Assembly (NCBI GenBank): GCA_050014015.1
Contig: JBEKEC010000011.1
Span: forward strand, 110,812 to 174,811
Direction: 5' to 3'
Source of the DNA: PALSA-1353 sp050014015
GTDB lineage: Bacteria > Planctomycetota > Phycisphaerae > Tepidisphaerales > Tepidisphaeraceae
DNA: 64,000 bases
The notes beneath the pieces were generated by a model, which was given only the letters and a program-made list of their open reading frames with translations, was not told where the DNA came from and did no database searches. A program made the translations under genes and the position numbers. Positions 1 through 9,375 of this stretch are shown one piece after another. Numbering within the stretch: the first letter of the stretch is position 1; every line of letters starts with the position of its first letter.

Positions 1-2
1 AC

Positions 3-533
3 GGCGCCAGCGATCCTTTCTCGAGCATCGCCGGCTACATCAAGTCCGGCTACAACGGCGGTGGATGGAACGGCCCGGGCATCATTTCCTCCGCGGCACT
101 AATCAAGACCAATGGCCTGTCCTACGGCGTCGGCTATGCCGACGGCAAAGACGGCAAGGTCTCCGGCCTGGTCTCAGGCCAGATCGAAGTGGCCTACACG
201 CTGCTCGGCGATGCCAATCTCGACGGCATCGTCAACGCCGCCGACTTCACCATCCTGGCGGCGAACTTCAACCAGCCGGTCACCGCCTGGGACCAGGGCG
301 ATTTCAACTACGACGGCCTGGTCAACGCCGCCGACTTCACCGACCTGGCGGCCAACTTCAACCAGAGCGACAGCGGCGCGGCCTCGGCCGGCGACGTCGC
401 GGCCCTCGATGCCTTCGCCGCCGCCAACGGCCTGTCCATGCCGACTTCCAGTGTCCCCGAGCCGGCAAGTGCGGCGATGATGGTGATGGCTGGATTAGGA
501 ATTCTCCGCCGACGACGACGATCTTTGCGCTAG
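3..533 (+). CDS. C-terminal end of a dockerin/PEP-CTERM surface protein (partial)
   Basis: The reading frame is open from the window edge, so the N-terminus lies outside. It ends with two dockerin-type calcium-loop motifs (LLGDANLDGIVNAADFTILA and a second starting at GDFNYDGLVNAADFTDLA), then a short linker and a PEP-CTERM tail: VPEPAS, a hydrophobic stretch and an RRRRR cluster. PEP-CTERM tails are known to direct export and surface sorting by exosortase; dockerin loops bind calcium. The last 170 or so residues closely match the end of the 1294-residue protein at 45338-49222, at both protein and DNA level, so the two are paralogues or share a recombined 3' module. The role of the missing N-terminal part cannot be judged. 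Confidence 0.88.
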   Translation, partial: GASDPFSSIAGYIKSGYNGGGWNGPGIISSAALIKTNGLSYGVGYADGKDGKVSGLVSGQIEVAYTLLGDANLDGIVNAADFTILAANFNQPVTAWDQGDFNYDGLVNAADFTDLAANFNQSDSGAASAGDVAALDAFAAANGLSMPTSSVPEPASAAMMVMAGLGILRRRRRSLR

Positions 534-713
534 CCCGCTCCGAAAACTGCATGTACCGCCGGCACGGCATCCACTCGCGGCGTTGCATGGCGCACCTGAT
601 TACGAGCCTGCCTCAGCCAATTGCACGATTGGCTGCCGGAACGGTGGAAGCGGCCAAATCTGGTGCCGTCAGCGTAGGGTAGGCGGGAACAACTCCGTGT
701 ATAACGGCGTTCC

Positions 714-1073
714 ATGGGCTCGCCAGCATGCGCCAAATTAGTCGGGCTGATTTGTACCGTTTTGACGGTGTTGCTAATACGGCTGTCGGCGGGCTTCGCC
801 CAAACCGAGGCTCCCACAACGCAATCCCTGTCCGCCGTCGAGGAGGCACGGCTCAATCGCGGCGAGCAAATGCGCAAAGTCCTTCTTGACGCGTTGGAAC
901 AATCCTATAACAACGGTGGTGTTTGGCCGGAACGGTTCCCGCTGCTCGCCGGTGTGCCGCGGCTCATCTACACGCCGCCGACAAAGGCAGTGACCGCACA
1001 AGTCCGGGATAAGTTGAACCTCTCGCTTTGGTCGGTTGTTCTACGTGAGCCAATCGAGCGGTACCCCGACTGA
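714..1073 (+). CDS. N-terminal piece of a broken TlpA-like exported protein
   Basis: An ATG with a signal peptide (hydrophobic core roughly residues 9-28, ending SAGFAQ) starts a 119-residue product that stops at a TGA at 1071-1073. The same frame stays open directly behind it (1074-2327). Across the TGA the text reads ...EPIERYPD-stop-VWVGYGDGHLEF, where the DGV.VGYGDGH block familiar from planctomycete exported proteins would put Gly at the stop position. A single GGA to TGA change explains this. I see the stop in the sequence; that the two pieces were one gene is inference. It may be a nonsense mutation, a sequencing error or, much less likely, recoding. Confidence 0.6.
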   Translation: MGSPACAKLVGLICTVLTVLLIRLSAGFAQTEAPTTQSLSAVEEARLNRGEQMRKVLLDALEQSYNNGGVWPERFPLLAGVPRLIYTPPTKAVTAQVRDKLNLSLWSVVLREPIERYPD

Positions 1074-2327
1074 GTGTGGGTTGGCTATGGTGACGGGCAC
1101 CTGGAATTTGCAGCCGGCGCCGCGGAGCTTGCCGCCTGCGAGCGCGAAGCACAGATCAAGCAGGACAACGCCGCTTGTCTTGAAAATCCCTACGGCAGCG
1201 ACGCGAGCGCTCAGCCCCTTCCCCCGGCCACTGGCCAACTCAAACTAAAAGTCCTCGATCCAGACGGCAGACCGGTCGCAGGTGCGCTGGTCGGCGTGTT
1301 TGGGAGATTTGGCGACCTTCCTCGGTTGTCGGAATATCAGCACGCCTACTTTGATTCCGACCCCCCAAAAACGGAAGTTACGGATTCGGCAGGTGAAGTG
1401 ACGATCCCTGCCGAACTCGCGTTCGACAGCATGTACGCCGATAAGCAAGTGGCGCCGCTGTACATTCTGCACGAGCGCCGCGGCCTGGTCGCGCTGGAGG
1501 ATATGCGTCGGTCGGAGTTCAACGGCGCTACGCGCGAGGTTCACCTTCACCCAGTATGCGAGGTCAGCGGGCAAATCACCAGCGTCGGCCTCCGCGAGGA
1601 AAACCAGAGCCCGGGTGGGGTCACGGCCCTATCCTTCAAGCTCGGAAAATTTTGCCTGCGCTCTGTACAAAGTCATTTCAAGGGCCCCTGGTTTGAGTTT
1701 CCGCTGCCGCCCGGTGACTACGAGATCGTGCTTCTCGCAAGTGAATGTGACAGCGTAGACCGCTGGATCCGGATCGCGCCTGGGCAGCGAGAGATGAAGT
1801 TCCAGATCGACCTTGAACCCGAGGCGTGGTTCCAGTTCTTCGGCCGTCCCGCACCCGAACTCCGCGGCATCAAAGGGTGGAAGAATGGCCCCCCTGTAAA
1901 ATTAGCCGACCTCCGCGGCAAGGTTGTGCTCCTCGATTTCTGGGGCTACTGGTGTGGACCCTGCGTGAGCGACATGCCCAGGATGATAGAGCTTTACGAT
2001 GAATTCAAGGACAAGGGTTTATTCATCATCGCCGTCCACGATGATTCGGTCGAATCGATCGATGAGATGGACCGAAAGCTGGAGACAAGTCGCAAGGAAA
2101 TCTGGGGCGGCCGCGACTTGCCATTCCTGATCGCTCTGGATGGCGGCGGCCGGACCCACGTTGTCGATACCGCTTCCGCCGGCCGTGGCGCGACCACCGC
2201 AGAGTACGGCATCCATGCTTTCCCCACGATTTTACTGATCGGTCGCGATGGAAGGCTCGTTGAAAAAATGTCTCGCGATCCTGATGTGGCCCGCGCGGAG
2301 ATCGAGAAGCTGCTTGAGACCAAATAG
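1074..2327 (+). CDS. C-terminal piece of the broken gene: carboxypeptidase-regulatory-like plus TlpA/thioredoxin domain
   Basis: The 417-codon open frame begins with GTG right after the TGA at 1071-1073. It has no ribosome binding site and no signal peptide of its own, so it is probably the continuation of the 714-1073 frame. Residues about 55-150 look like a carboxypeptidase regulatory-like beta domain (LKLKVLDPDGRPVAGALVGV). Residues about 265-417 are a thioredoxin fold of the TlpA/AhpC type with the redox pair WCGPC (Cys294, Cys297). TlpA-like proteins reduce or exchange disulfides outside the cytoplasm; without the N-terminal signal this piece would not be exported. The substrate is unknown. 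Confidence 0.7.
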   Translation: MWVGYGDGHLEFAAGAAELAACEREAQIKQDNAACLENPYGSDASAQPLPPATGQLKLKVLDPDGRPVAGALVGVFGRFGDLPRLSEYQHAYFDSDPPKTEVTDSAGEVTIPAELAFDSMYADKQVAPLYILHERRGLVALEDMRRSEFNGATREVHLHPVCEVSGQITSVGLREENQSPGGVTALSFKLGKFCLRSVQSHFKGPWFEFPLPPGDYEIVLLASECDSVDRWIRIAPGQREMKFQIDLEPEAWFQFFGRPAPELRGIKGWKNGPPVKLADLRGKVVLLDFWGYWCGPCVSDMPRMIELYDEFKDKGLFIIAVHDDSVESIDEMDRKLETSRKEIWGGRDLPFLIALDGGGRTHVVDTASAGRGATTAEYGIHAFPTILLIGRDGRLVEKMSRDPDVARAEIEKLLETK

Positions 2328-2348
2328 CCGACCTGCCGATTGAATCAT

Positions 2349-2421
<73 letters not shown>

Positions 2422-2589
2422 GGCTTGTTCGCCGCGGGATAGGTGCGGCGGGGCCGCATATTCCGCTGATGAACCAACTATGGGTTTTAACAGCAGTGGC
2501 CGTGCTGGGCAAACATGCCGTGGAATGGACGTTGGTCGTACAATCATCCCGTTGCTATTCACTGGAAGTCAAATTCAAGGAGCATAGCC

Positions 2590-3549
2590 ATGAAGGCAAT
2601 TCGCGTTCATTCTTTTGGAGGGCCGGAGGTGCTGAAGCTGGAGGACGTGCCCGAACCGGCCGTTGGGGCGGGACAGGTTCGCCTGGCGGTGAAGGCTGCC
2701 GGCGTGAATCCGGTGGAGGCGTATATTCGAACCGGCAAATATGGGCCGCAGAAGTTTCCCTATACGCCGGGGAACGATTCGGCCGGCTTGGTTGAATCGG
2801 TCGGCCAGGGCGTAACGCATTTCAAGGTTGGGGATCGGGTGTACACCGACAAGACGGTTACCGGGTCTTACGCCCAGTTGACGGTTTGCGACGCGGATTA
2901 CCTGCATGCCCTTCCCGATCGTGCGACGTTTCAGCAGGGCGCGGGGGTGGGAATCGCGGGGGGAACGGCGTATCGCGGATTGTTCCAGCGCGGCCGGGGA
3001 TTGCCGGGCGAGACCGTGCTGATCCACGGCGCCACCGGCGGCGTGGGAACGGCGGCGGTGCAACTGGCCCGCGCCGCGGGAATGATCGTCGTCGCAACTT
3101 CCTCCACCGAAGCCGGGCGAAAATACGCGCTGGACCAGGGCGCTCACTATTCGGCCGATCACGACCTCACCGAGCGCCTCGACGAGGTGAAATCGCTCAC
3201 CAACGGCAAGGGCTTCGATTTGATCCTGGAAATGCTGGCCAACCGCAACCTGGCATCCGATCTGTCCGCCCTGGCCAGGGGTGGGCGGGTGGTGGTCATT
3301 GGAAGCCGGGGAAAGATCGAGATCAATCCGCGGGAGACGATGGGCCGGGAGGCCGACATTTTGGGGCTGATGCTTTTCGGCGCCACGCCGATCGAGCATC
3401 GCGCGATCTACGGCGCGCTCACCGCCGCCATGGAATCGGGGACATTTCGGCCAATCGTCGGCCTGGAACTTCCGCTGGCCGAGGCCAGCCGGGCCCATCA
3501 TCTGGTCATGGAAGGCGAGCAGTTCGGGAAGATCGTCCTGATCCCTTGA
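2590..3549 (+). CDS. NADPH:quinone reductase (zeta-crystallin type, zinc-free MDR)
   Basis: The 319-residue protein belongs to the medium-chain dehydrogenase/reductase superfamily, quinone oxidoreductase branch. It has the N-terminal GroES-like fold (MKAIRVHSFGGPEVLKLEDV), the substrate-side AGVNPVEAYIRTG motif and the nucleotide-binding block LIHGATGGVGTAAVQLARA near residues 145-165. The catalytic zinc cysteines of alcohol dehydrogenases are absent. It is expected to reduce quinones or enones with NADPH in the cytosol. The start at 2590 follows AAGGAG at 2577-2582 by 7 bases; an in-frame ATG at 2515 lacks such a site and would add unrelated residues. The next gene converges and ends 4 bases away. 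Confidence 0.93.
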   Translation: MKAIRVHSFGGPEVLKLEDVPEPAVGAGQVRLAVKAAGVNPVEAYIRTGKYGPQKFPYTPGNDSAGLVESVGQGVTHFKVGDRVYTDKTVTGSYAQLTVCDADYLHALPDRATFQQGAGVGIAGGTAYRGLFQRGRGLPGETVLIHGATGGVGTAAVQLARAAGMIVVATSSTEAGRKYALDQGAHYSADHDLTERLDEVKSLTNGKGFDLILEMLANRNLASDLSALARGGRVVVIGSRGKIEINPRETMGREADILGLMLFGATPIEHRAIYGALTAAMESGTFRPIVGLELPLAEASRAHHLVMEGEQFGKIVLIP

Positions 3550-3553
3550 CTCC

Positions 3554-6500
3554 TCACGGAGCCGTGGCGGGCTGGGTGGCGGGCGCGCCCAGCGCGGCAA
3601 TGACCGCCGATTTGATCGCGTTGCCGTTCAAATCTTCCGCCACCACTTTGCCGTCAGGGCCGATCAGCCACGCGCCAGTTGAATTCTGGGCGCCGAAATT
3701 CGTATTGATGACCGCCCAGTTGCTTTGACCGACGATTGCCGTTTGTGGCCAGGGGTTACTGTTCAACCGGGGCGGGTTTTGACCTTTCATCAGAAACTCA
3801 GGGTTGATCGTGAGAAGCGCCAACCGGCCGTCCCCGCCGTAGGCGGCATAAACGTCCTTGAACGACGCGATGTTGGTATCGAACGGACGGAAGAAGTCGA
3901 GCAAGACGTATTTTCCGCGGAAGTCGGAGAGCTTGAGATTTTTGCCTTCCGGCGTCCTCATCGCCAGGTCGAAGACCGAATCTCCGACCTTGTATTTCGC
4001 CAATCCGACGACCCAGACGGATTCGAGTTGAAGCGGCTCGTCGCTTCGCCCGCCGGGCATCTCAGGGATGGTGAATTCCGCGGACCCCATGCCAATTGGC
4101 TGTCCGAAACCATTCTGGTTGTTGGTTTGCTGGATGTTGATGGAAAGCTGGTAATCCCCGGCCGGTACGTCATCCACCCGGAATGAGCCGTCCGGACTGA
4201 CGGAAAAGGGGAAATTCCGCATGTTGGCAAACGCCTTTTGCTGGTTGGCGGCGTAGGCCTTGCCCGCATCCGTTTTCATCCAATCCCGCATCCACTTCTG
4301 CTGTGTTTCCGCCGACGACATTCTGACCAGCAATGGCATCGGCGGCCCGGCAAAGCTGACTTGCCGTTGAGACGTAATCTGGCAGTAGCCGTACGCCCAG
4401 TCGGTGCGCCCCGACAATTCCGGAGAAACGATGACTTTTCCCTCGACGGCGCGGCCGGTGCCGCCGACGTTGACGCTGACCGTTTTGCCCGGCTCAACCT
4501 CGACGGATTGAATCGCCGCATCGGTCCACGAATTGCTCGAAAGCTGGACCCGGCGGCCGACGGTCCAACCGCCGGGCGGAACGCGGTCCACCACGAATTT
4601 CCCGTCGTCATCGGTCTTGGCGTTGAGTTGATCGAAAACGCGAGGCTGTTGGGCATCGTACGCCATGTATCGCCCGGAGGAGAAGACGTCCACGTTTATC
4701 CCCGTCGCCGGCTTGGAGCCGACCATCATGCGCCCTTCGATCCGCCCCCACGGCGACAATGTGACGACCGGTGATTTCGCCAACGCATCCTGATCCGTCT
4801 CCGCATAACCGGCATCGGCGATGACGGCGATCTTGAAATTGCCGGATTGCGGCGGGAAGTCGATCCGCCCATCCGCGCCGCTGATCGCCGTCGAAACCAT
4901 GTTATTCTGAATCTCGCGGCTGTTCTGGATGAAAACTTGCTGGCCCGGCAGCGCCATCGCCGCGGTCGCCCCGGCGACGGGTTTGCCGTCCGCCGATTGC
5001 ACCGTCAGAATCAGGTCCTTGCCCGGCTTCATTTTCAGATCGAGAGTCACATCCCCCTCATCTGACTTCACGACGCGCGATTCAACGGGCATATACCCCG
5101 ACGCCTCGATTTTCACGGCAATGCCCGGATAGGGCCACTGATCCGTAAAGTCGAATTTTCCGCCGGGCCTTACCGCGTTGAGGCTCATGCCCGGTTGCCA
5201 GAACACCGGCTGTTCCGGGTTGAACTTAATTCCGAAAACCACCTGAATGTTCTCGATCGGCTTGCCGGTTTCGGCATCCGTGACCGTTCCGCGAATGTGC
5301 GAGACCGCGCCCAGCTTGATCACGTTGTCCTGATCGGGGGTGAGCACCTGATCGTTCACGCCCCGCAGGCCCTGGGCGCTAACGCTGACTGTGACCGGCT
5401 CGGCCGGCGCTTCGTTCCAATGGAAATGACCGGTCCCGTCGGTTTGGAAATTCGCGTTGAGGGTGTTGTTCGTACCCTGCCAGCTTTGCACGTCGATCCT
5501 CGCATTGGGCACGGGATTCCCACTGGCGTTCACCACCGTGCCGGTAATGCGGTGCGGGCTGGACAACTGAATGGTCAGGCTCTGCTTTTGCTGGCCCATC
5601 GCAAACCGCTTCAATTGCGGGGCAAATCCTTTGGCCTGGATTGTCAGCAGAATTTGTTGTCCGGGATCGAAATGGTAACTGAAATGCCCGGACGCGTCCG
5701 TATTCTCGGCGGGGATGGCATTTGAAGAGAAACGCTGCTGCCCGAGGGCAACGGCAGCGCCTGCGACGGGCGAGCCCTCCGGATTAACGACGACGCCATC
5801 CAGCGTCACGCCGCGGCGCAATGTGAAAACCGCCGTGCCGTCGTATAGCTTGGAAACCGGAGTGAACGGCTGCGGGTTCCAGTAATCGCCGGTGACGTGC
5901 TGGTAATCCCACGCGGCCAACCCGATCTCATCGCAATCAACGGGCGCGCCGTTGAACGTCCAGCTTCCGTCGTCGCCGCTCTTGATCTGCCTGGCCCGGT
6001 TATACGGGCTGAGGTCAAACTGCTCGTGCGGATTGGCGCCGCTTTTCTGGAAATCGAGGATCACGGTAGCGCCCACGACCGGCTCACCGCCGTCATCGAC
6101 GATCTTCCCCTGAACTTTCGTGCCGCGCTCCATCGCCAACGTGTAGTCCGTTGGAACTTCGCCGCGGAGATTGGAGTTATAAGGCGCCCAAACCAGGCGC
6201 ATGGGTACGTAATTCTTCCCGCTGACTCTCAGGGAGACGTTGGGGTTCTTACCGGAAGGGACCACAACGCGCACTCGACCGTCGGCGTCGGTGTCGCCGG
6301 AGAAACGCGTGCGCATGTCGCTGTTCACCCTCAGCCCGGCGATCGGCTGCTTGGTCTGCTGATCGATGACCAGCAAATTCATCGTGCTCGTGGGACCTGC
6401 GTTATTGGGATTATTCGCCGCCGGCCTGGTTCGATTCGGAGCGGGCGCGGCAGGCGCAGCAGGCGCCGCGCTGGCTGTGACGCCGGTATCCGGAACGCTG

Positions 6501-6655
6501 AGGTTGGCGCCCGTCGTCCCGTTGCCAAACGACAACGTGCTGACCAGGTAAAGCCCCACGGGCACGAGAATCGCCAGCAAGGCGATCAGCGAAACGAGCA
6601 CCCACGTCCTGGCTCCGCCCCAACGCAGCCCCGCGACTGGATCATATTCTTTCAT
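3554..6655 (-). CDS. Large membrane-anchored carboxypeptidase-regulatory-like protein with cysteine-free thioredoxin-like C-terminus
   Basis: This 1033-residue protein starts with a cytosolic stub, one membrane segment (about residues 14-37, WVLVSLIALLAILVPVGLYL) and a Pro/Ala linker. A long series of carboxypeptidase regulatory-like/beta-sandwich repeats follows; each contains a G(T/K)V.D..G.PV.GA signature (for example near residues 175, 285, 370, 450 and 550). Residues about 885-1020 resemble an AhpC/TlpA thioredoxin fold (GKYVLLDFFRPFDTN, later WLIGPDGKVVAEDL), but the position of the CxxC is RPFD, so it cannot be a thiol oxidoreductase. The likely location is the periplasm or cell surface, held by the N-terminal anchor. 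Function unknown; ligand binding or scaffolding is a guess. Confidence 0.85.
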   Translation of the reverse strand: MKEYDPVAGLRWGGARTWVLVSLIALLAILVPVGLYLVSTLSFGNGTTGANLSVPDTGVTASAAPAAPAAPAPNRTRPAANNPNNAGPTSTMNLLVIDQQTKQPIAGLRVNSDMRTRFSGDTDADGRVRVVVPSGKNPNVSLRVSGKNYVPMRLVWAPYNSNLRGEVPTDYTLAMERGTKVQGKIVDDGGEPVVGATVILDFQKSGANPHEQFDLSPYNRARQIKSGDDGSWTFNGAPVDCDEIGLAAWDYQHVTGDYWNPQPFTPVSKLYDGTAVFTLRRGVTLDGVVVNPEGSPVAGAAVALGQQRFSSNAIPAENTDASGHFSYHFDPGQQILLTIQAKGFAPQLKRFAMGQQKQSLTIQLSSPHRITGTVVNASGNPVPNARIDVQSWQGTNNTLNANFQTDGTGHFHWNEAPAEPVTVSVSAQGLRGVNDQVLTPDQDNVIKLGAVSHIRGTVTDAETGKPIENIQVVFGIKFNPEQPVFWQPGMSLNAVRPGGKFDFTDQWPYPGIAVKIEASGYMPVESRVVKSDEGDVTLDLKMKPGKDLILTVQSADGKPVAGATAAMALPGQQVFIQNSREIQNNMVSTAISGADGRIDFPPQSGNFKIAVIADAGYAETDQDALAKSPVVTLSPWGRIEGRMMVGSKPATGINVDVFSSGRYMAYDAQQPRVFDQLNAKTDDDGKFVVDRVPPGGWTVGRRVQLSSNSWTDAAIQSVEVEPGKTVSVNVGGTGRAVEGKVIVSPELSGRTDWAYGYCQITSQRQVSFAGPPMPLLVRMSSAETQQKWMRDWMKTDAGKAYAANQQKAFANMRNFPFSVSPDGSFRVDDVPAGDYQLSINIQQTNNQNGFGQPIGMGSAEFTIPEMPGGRSDEPLQLESVWVVGLAKYKVGDSVFDLAMRTPEGKNLKLSDFRGKYVLLDFFRPFDTNIASFKDVYAAYGGDGRLALLTINPEFLMKGQNPPRLNSNPWPQTAIVGQSNWAVINTNFGAQNSTGAWLIGPDGKVVAEDLNGNAIKSAVIAALGAPATQPATAP

Positions 6656-6741
6656 GATGAGTTCTCTCGTCTGGAAACCCTCGCCGCGGCTTGCTGCCGC
6701 TGCCGAATGCGATTTTAGCAGGTATTCCGGGAATGCAAATG

Positions 6742-6851
6742 GGAAGAGATTGCCGATTGCCGATTGCCAATTGCCGATTGGAAGACGGGACTTGGCGGCC
6801 TGCTCTTTTATTCAATTGGCAATTGGCAATTGGCAATCGGCAATCTCTTCC
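6742..6851. repeat. Hairpin element built from GATTGCC units
   Basis: The left arm (6742-6780) starts GGAAGA and continues as five near-perfect GATTGCC/AATTGCC heptamers. The right arm (6813-6851) is its inverse. Over 39 positions the arms differ only at two G/A sites, which would still pair as G-U in RNA. The loop is 32 bases (6781-6812). The element lies between the divergent starts of the 1033-residue protein and recO, within the recO leader. A relative of the same family lies at 18217-18296 before holA. Confidence 0.9.
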
Positions 6852-6873
6852 AAATCCACACTATAATCCTCAC

Positions 6874-7683
6874 ATGCCCCTGCTTTCCGACCGATGCATC
6901 TGCCTGCGAAAGACCGAGTACAGCGAAAGCTCGCAGATTCTTACGCTCATCGCACGCACTCAGGGCATCGTTCGCGCCATGGCCAAGGGAGCGCATCGGC
7001 GAACCAAGGCCGGGGCGAGCCGGTTCGACGGCGGGATCGATCTGTTGGACCTCGGCCATGCGGTGCTTTCCGCCGATGCGTCGCGCGATCTGGCGCTGCT
7101 CACCGATTGGACGCTCCAGGACGGGCATCTGGAACTGCGCCGCAGTCTGCGCGGGCTCTTTCTGGCGATCTATGCGGCCGAGTTGGTATCCCTCCTGCTT
7201 GAGGAGCACGATCCCCATCCGGAAGTCTTCGATGGCCTGGAACGCGTCCTGACGGATTTGGGCACGGCGACGCTGGAGGAGTCGTTCCTGGCGTTCCAAC
7301 TGGATTTGCTGCGCGAGGCCGGCTTCATGCCGGAATTCAGCGTCTGCGTAAGCTGCTCCAGCCGCATGGGCGATCGGGACGGCGTCTATTTTTCACCCTC
7401 GCGCGGCGGCGTGGTCTGCCTCAATTGCCACCCCGCCTTCGCCGATCGATTGTCTCTGGACGTCCGCCTTCTGCGACTGTTGCGGCTGATTCAAACGCCC
7501 ACCGACAACGGACCGGCCCGCCGCCTGCCACGCTTGACCCGGCACCAGACCGATCCCGTCAACCATCTCCTGGCCGAGCATATCGAACACGCCGTGGGCC
7601 GACGGCCAAGATCGGCAGCCTACGTTTTGGCAAGACGAGCTGCGCCACTAATGCGTGGCGCCAACGCCGATGGTCGGCGTTAA
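6874..7683 (+). CDS. recO: DNA repair protein RecO
   Basis: The 269-residue protein matches the RecO family in length and order: an N-terminal OB fold (MPLLSDRCICLRKTEYSESS, then ILTLIARTQGIVRAMAKGA), a helical middle, and a zinc site with Cys158-x2-Cys161 and Cys182-x2-Cys185. RecO acts with RecR to load RecA on SSB-coated single-stranded DNA during gap repair. The ATG at 6874 gives the conserved N-terminus; upstream codons of the same frame run through the hairpin repeat and are rejected. Its last 36 bases overlap the convergent lipoprotein gene. Confidence 0.92.
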   Translation: MPLLSDRCICLRKTEYSESSQILTLIARTQGIVRAMAKGAHRRTKAGASRFDGGIDLLDLGHAVLSADASRDLALLTDWTLQDGHLELRRSLRGLFLAIYAAELVSLLLEEHDPHPEVFDGLERVLTDLGTATLEESFLAFQLDLLREAGFMPEFSVCVSCSSRMGDRDGVYFSPSRGGVVCLNCHPAFADRLSLDVRLLRLLRLIQTPTDNGPARRLPRLTRHQTDPVNHLLAEHIEHAVGRRPRSAAYVLARRAAPLMRGANADGRR

Positions 7684-9375
7684 TGGCGCGCTCTGGGGAA
7701 CAGCCTGGATCGCCAGAAAATGGTTGACCAGAGCGAAGTTCCGCTTGGAAACGGTGTCGTCGCCGTCGATGTAATAGCAGTGGCCGTCACATGTCGCGCT
7801 TACAAATGCATTTGCCGGAGGCGGGTTGATGGCATCCTGATAAAATACAATCATGTAATGCCGATACCGATCGCCCCGCTCAGGGTAGTCATTTCTCTCG
7901 CAATAGTCCTGAATGCCCAGATAGGACTGGTTCGCTTGCGCATTGGCGGGGGGTAAGTCATCGAGTGGGCAGTCGGGCGGTGGCCATATCCAAGGCTTCT
8001 CATATTGTGCCGGATCCCCATAAGTTGGTTCCTTTATCCGCCCCGTTCGGTGCGAGGAATCGAAAATGTAGAAGTCCCTCACCCTCCCTCCCTTACAATC
8101 CGCATTAAACTTTTCGATCATGGAATGGATGCTCTCAAGCTCGGATTGAGCCCCACTTTCTTTGCTGTCCGCCTGTATGAATGTGACCAGATCCCAAGCC
8201 AGGTCCGGCTGGGTCAGCTCGCGGAGAATGCCCAGCGCCGAACGCATCCTCAGAGTCGGCATTTGCTGATAGGGACGCAACCTCGGTGGATACTTTGATT
8301 GGTGCATCGGGATTTGCAAGGTGGAGGACACGTCATCCTCGCTCACGTTGTAAGCCGCATTGTCATCCGCCGGTTCCGTCGTTGCAGGATCCAATCCCGC
8401 GTGGGTTTCTTCCTCCTTTGGGCCCCATTGTGTCGTTTCCTTTTTCGCGGCCCCGGCTGGCTGTGTTGTCAGGTAATACTCCACCTTGACCGTCTCCACC
8501 TCCTTCTTATCCCACCGCGATGAACGCGGCGCCGTGCGCAATTCAATGCAATAGTCGTGCTCTTGAATGTCAAGGGGCTGCGCCGGCCCGTAAATCTCCC
8601 ACAGCCTATGCCATAGCTCCTTGGCACGTTGCGTAACGTTAGCATCAATTACCCCATTATTGTTCCGTAACGCGCCAACCATAAAATAGATCTTCAGCGC
8701 GTCATCCCCACCGCTGGAAGCCTGATCGGCATGCACCGGCACGATCTCCAGCGCGTTATAGCTCGCCAGATAGATAATGGCGTCCAGGGCCTCGTAATAA
8801 TCCTTGTCCGCCGGCGTGAGGCGCGTGACCGCCATTTCCAACACCGCGCTAATCGGCCATTGGGAGTCGATCATTGCCGCGATCGAGTCGACGCTGATCG
8901 GCGCTGATATTTGTGCAAATAATGACTGGCCCGAAAGCGGTAAATATCGAATCGTCGGCGTCTCCAAATACCCCAGAGTGCCGCCGAGCAAATAATCATG
9001 TCCCGGCCAATACACAACGCCGCCGCTCGTCACGCTTCGCGCCTGCGGAAAGTTGAACCCCCCGTTCACCGATCCCTGGAATTGCAACGCGACGTCCACT
9101 TCCGAAACATCCATGAAGAGCGTGGATTCGTGACAATGCACCCGAACCAGATTCAGGAAATTTTGATCCTTCGCGGTTTGACGGATCACTTCGTTATAAT
9201 CCGGCCGGCTCTGCTGCAGTGCCGCCGGACCCACCATGTCGCACCCGACCAGCAGCGATCCAATGGCCATCAGGCAACCTGCGATGATGTGCCATCCCGA
9301 ATGTATTCGACTGAACTTAGGTCTGATTCGACGATCGAATTGGCCCGCCCGTTTTGGTTTTTGAGCCATAACCAT
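7648..9375 (-). CDS. Conserved lipoprotein of unknown function (575 aa)
   Basis: The N-terminus is basic, followed by a hydrophobic stretch (about residues 29-45) and the lipobox LLVGC, so lipid attachment and exposure on a membrane are expected. After the lipobox comes a block (GPAALQQSRPDYNEVIRQTA, then FLNLVRVHCHESTLFMDVSE) that I recall from uncharacterised exported proteins of proteobacteria and planctomycetes. A low-complexity region rich in Glu and Thr follows near residues 310-345. I recognise no catalytic motif. The gene converges on recO with a 36-base overlap. No function is proposed. Confidence 0.82.
   Translation of the reverse strand: MVMAQKPKRAGQFDRRIRPKFSRIHSGWHIIAGCLMAIGSLLVGCDMVGPAALQQSRPDYNEVIRQTAKDQNFLNLVRVHCHESTLFMDVSEVDVALQFQGSVNGGFNFPQARSVTSGGVVYWPGHDYLLGGTLGYLETPTIRYLPLSGQSLFAQISAPISVDSIAAMIDSQWPISAVLEMAVTRLTPADKDYYEALDAIIYLASYNALEIVPVHADQASSGGDDALKIYFMVGALRNNNGVIDANVTQRAKELWHRLWEIYGPAQPLDIQEHDYCIELRTAPRSSRWDKKEVETVKVEYYLTTQPAGAAKKETTQWGPKEEETHAGLDPATTEPADDNAAYNVSEDDVSSTLQIPMHQSKYPPRLRPYQQMPTLRMRSALGILRELTQPDLAWDLVTFIQADSKESGAQSELESIHSMIEKFNADCKGGRVRDFYIFDSSHRTGRIKEPTYGDPAQYEKPWIWPPPDCPLDDLPPANAQANQSYLGIQDYCERNDYPERGDRYRHYMIVFYQDAINPPPANAFVSATCDGHCYYIDGDDTVSKRNFALVNHFLAIQAVPQSAPLTPTIGVGATH

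Noticed and set aside
1071..1073. Selenocysteine or programmed recoding at the TGA
   Set aside because: The expected residue from context is Gly, not Cys or Sec, and no SECIS-like hairpin is evident directly behind the TGA.
2575..3600. A 341-codon minus-strand frame opposite the quinone reductase
   Set aside because: Shadow of a clear MDR-family gene; no signal, domain or ribosome binding site.
6691..6873. In-frame N-terminal extension of recO
   Set aside because: It is a translation of the GATTGCC hairpin; RecO homologues begin at the ATG at 6874.
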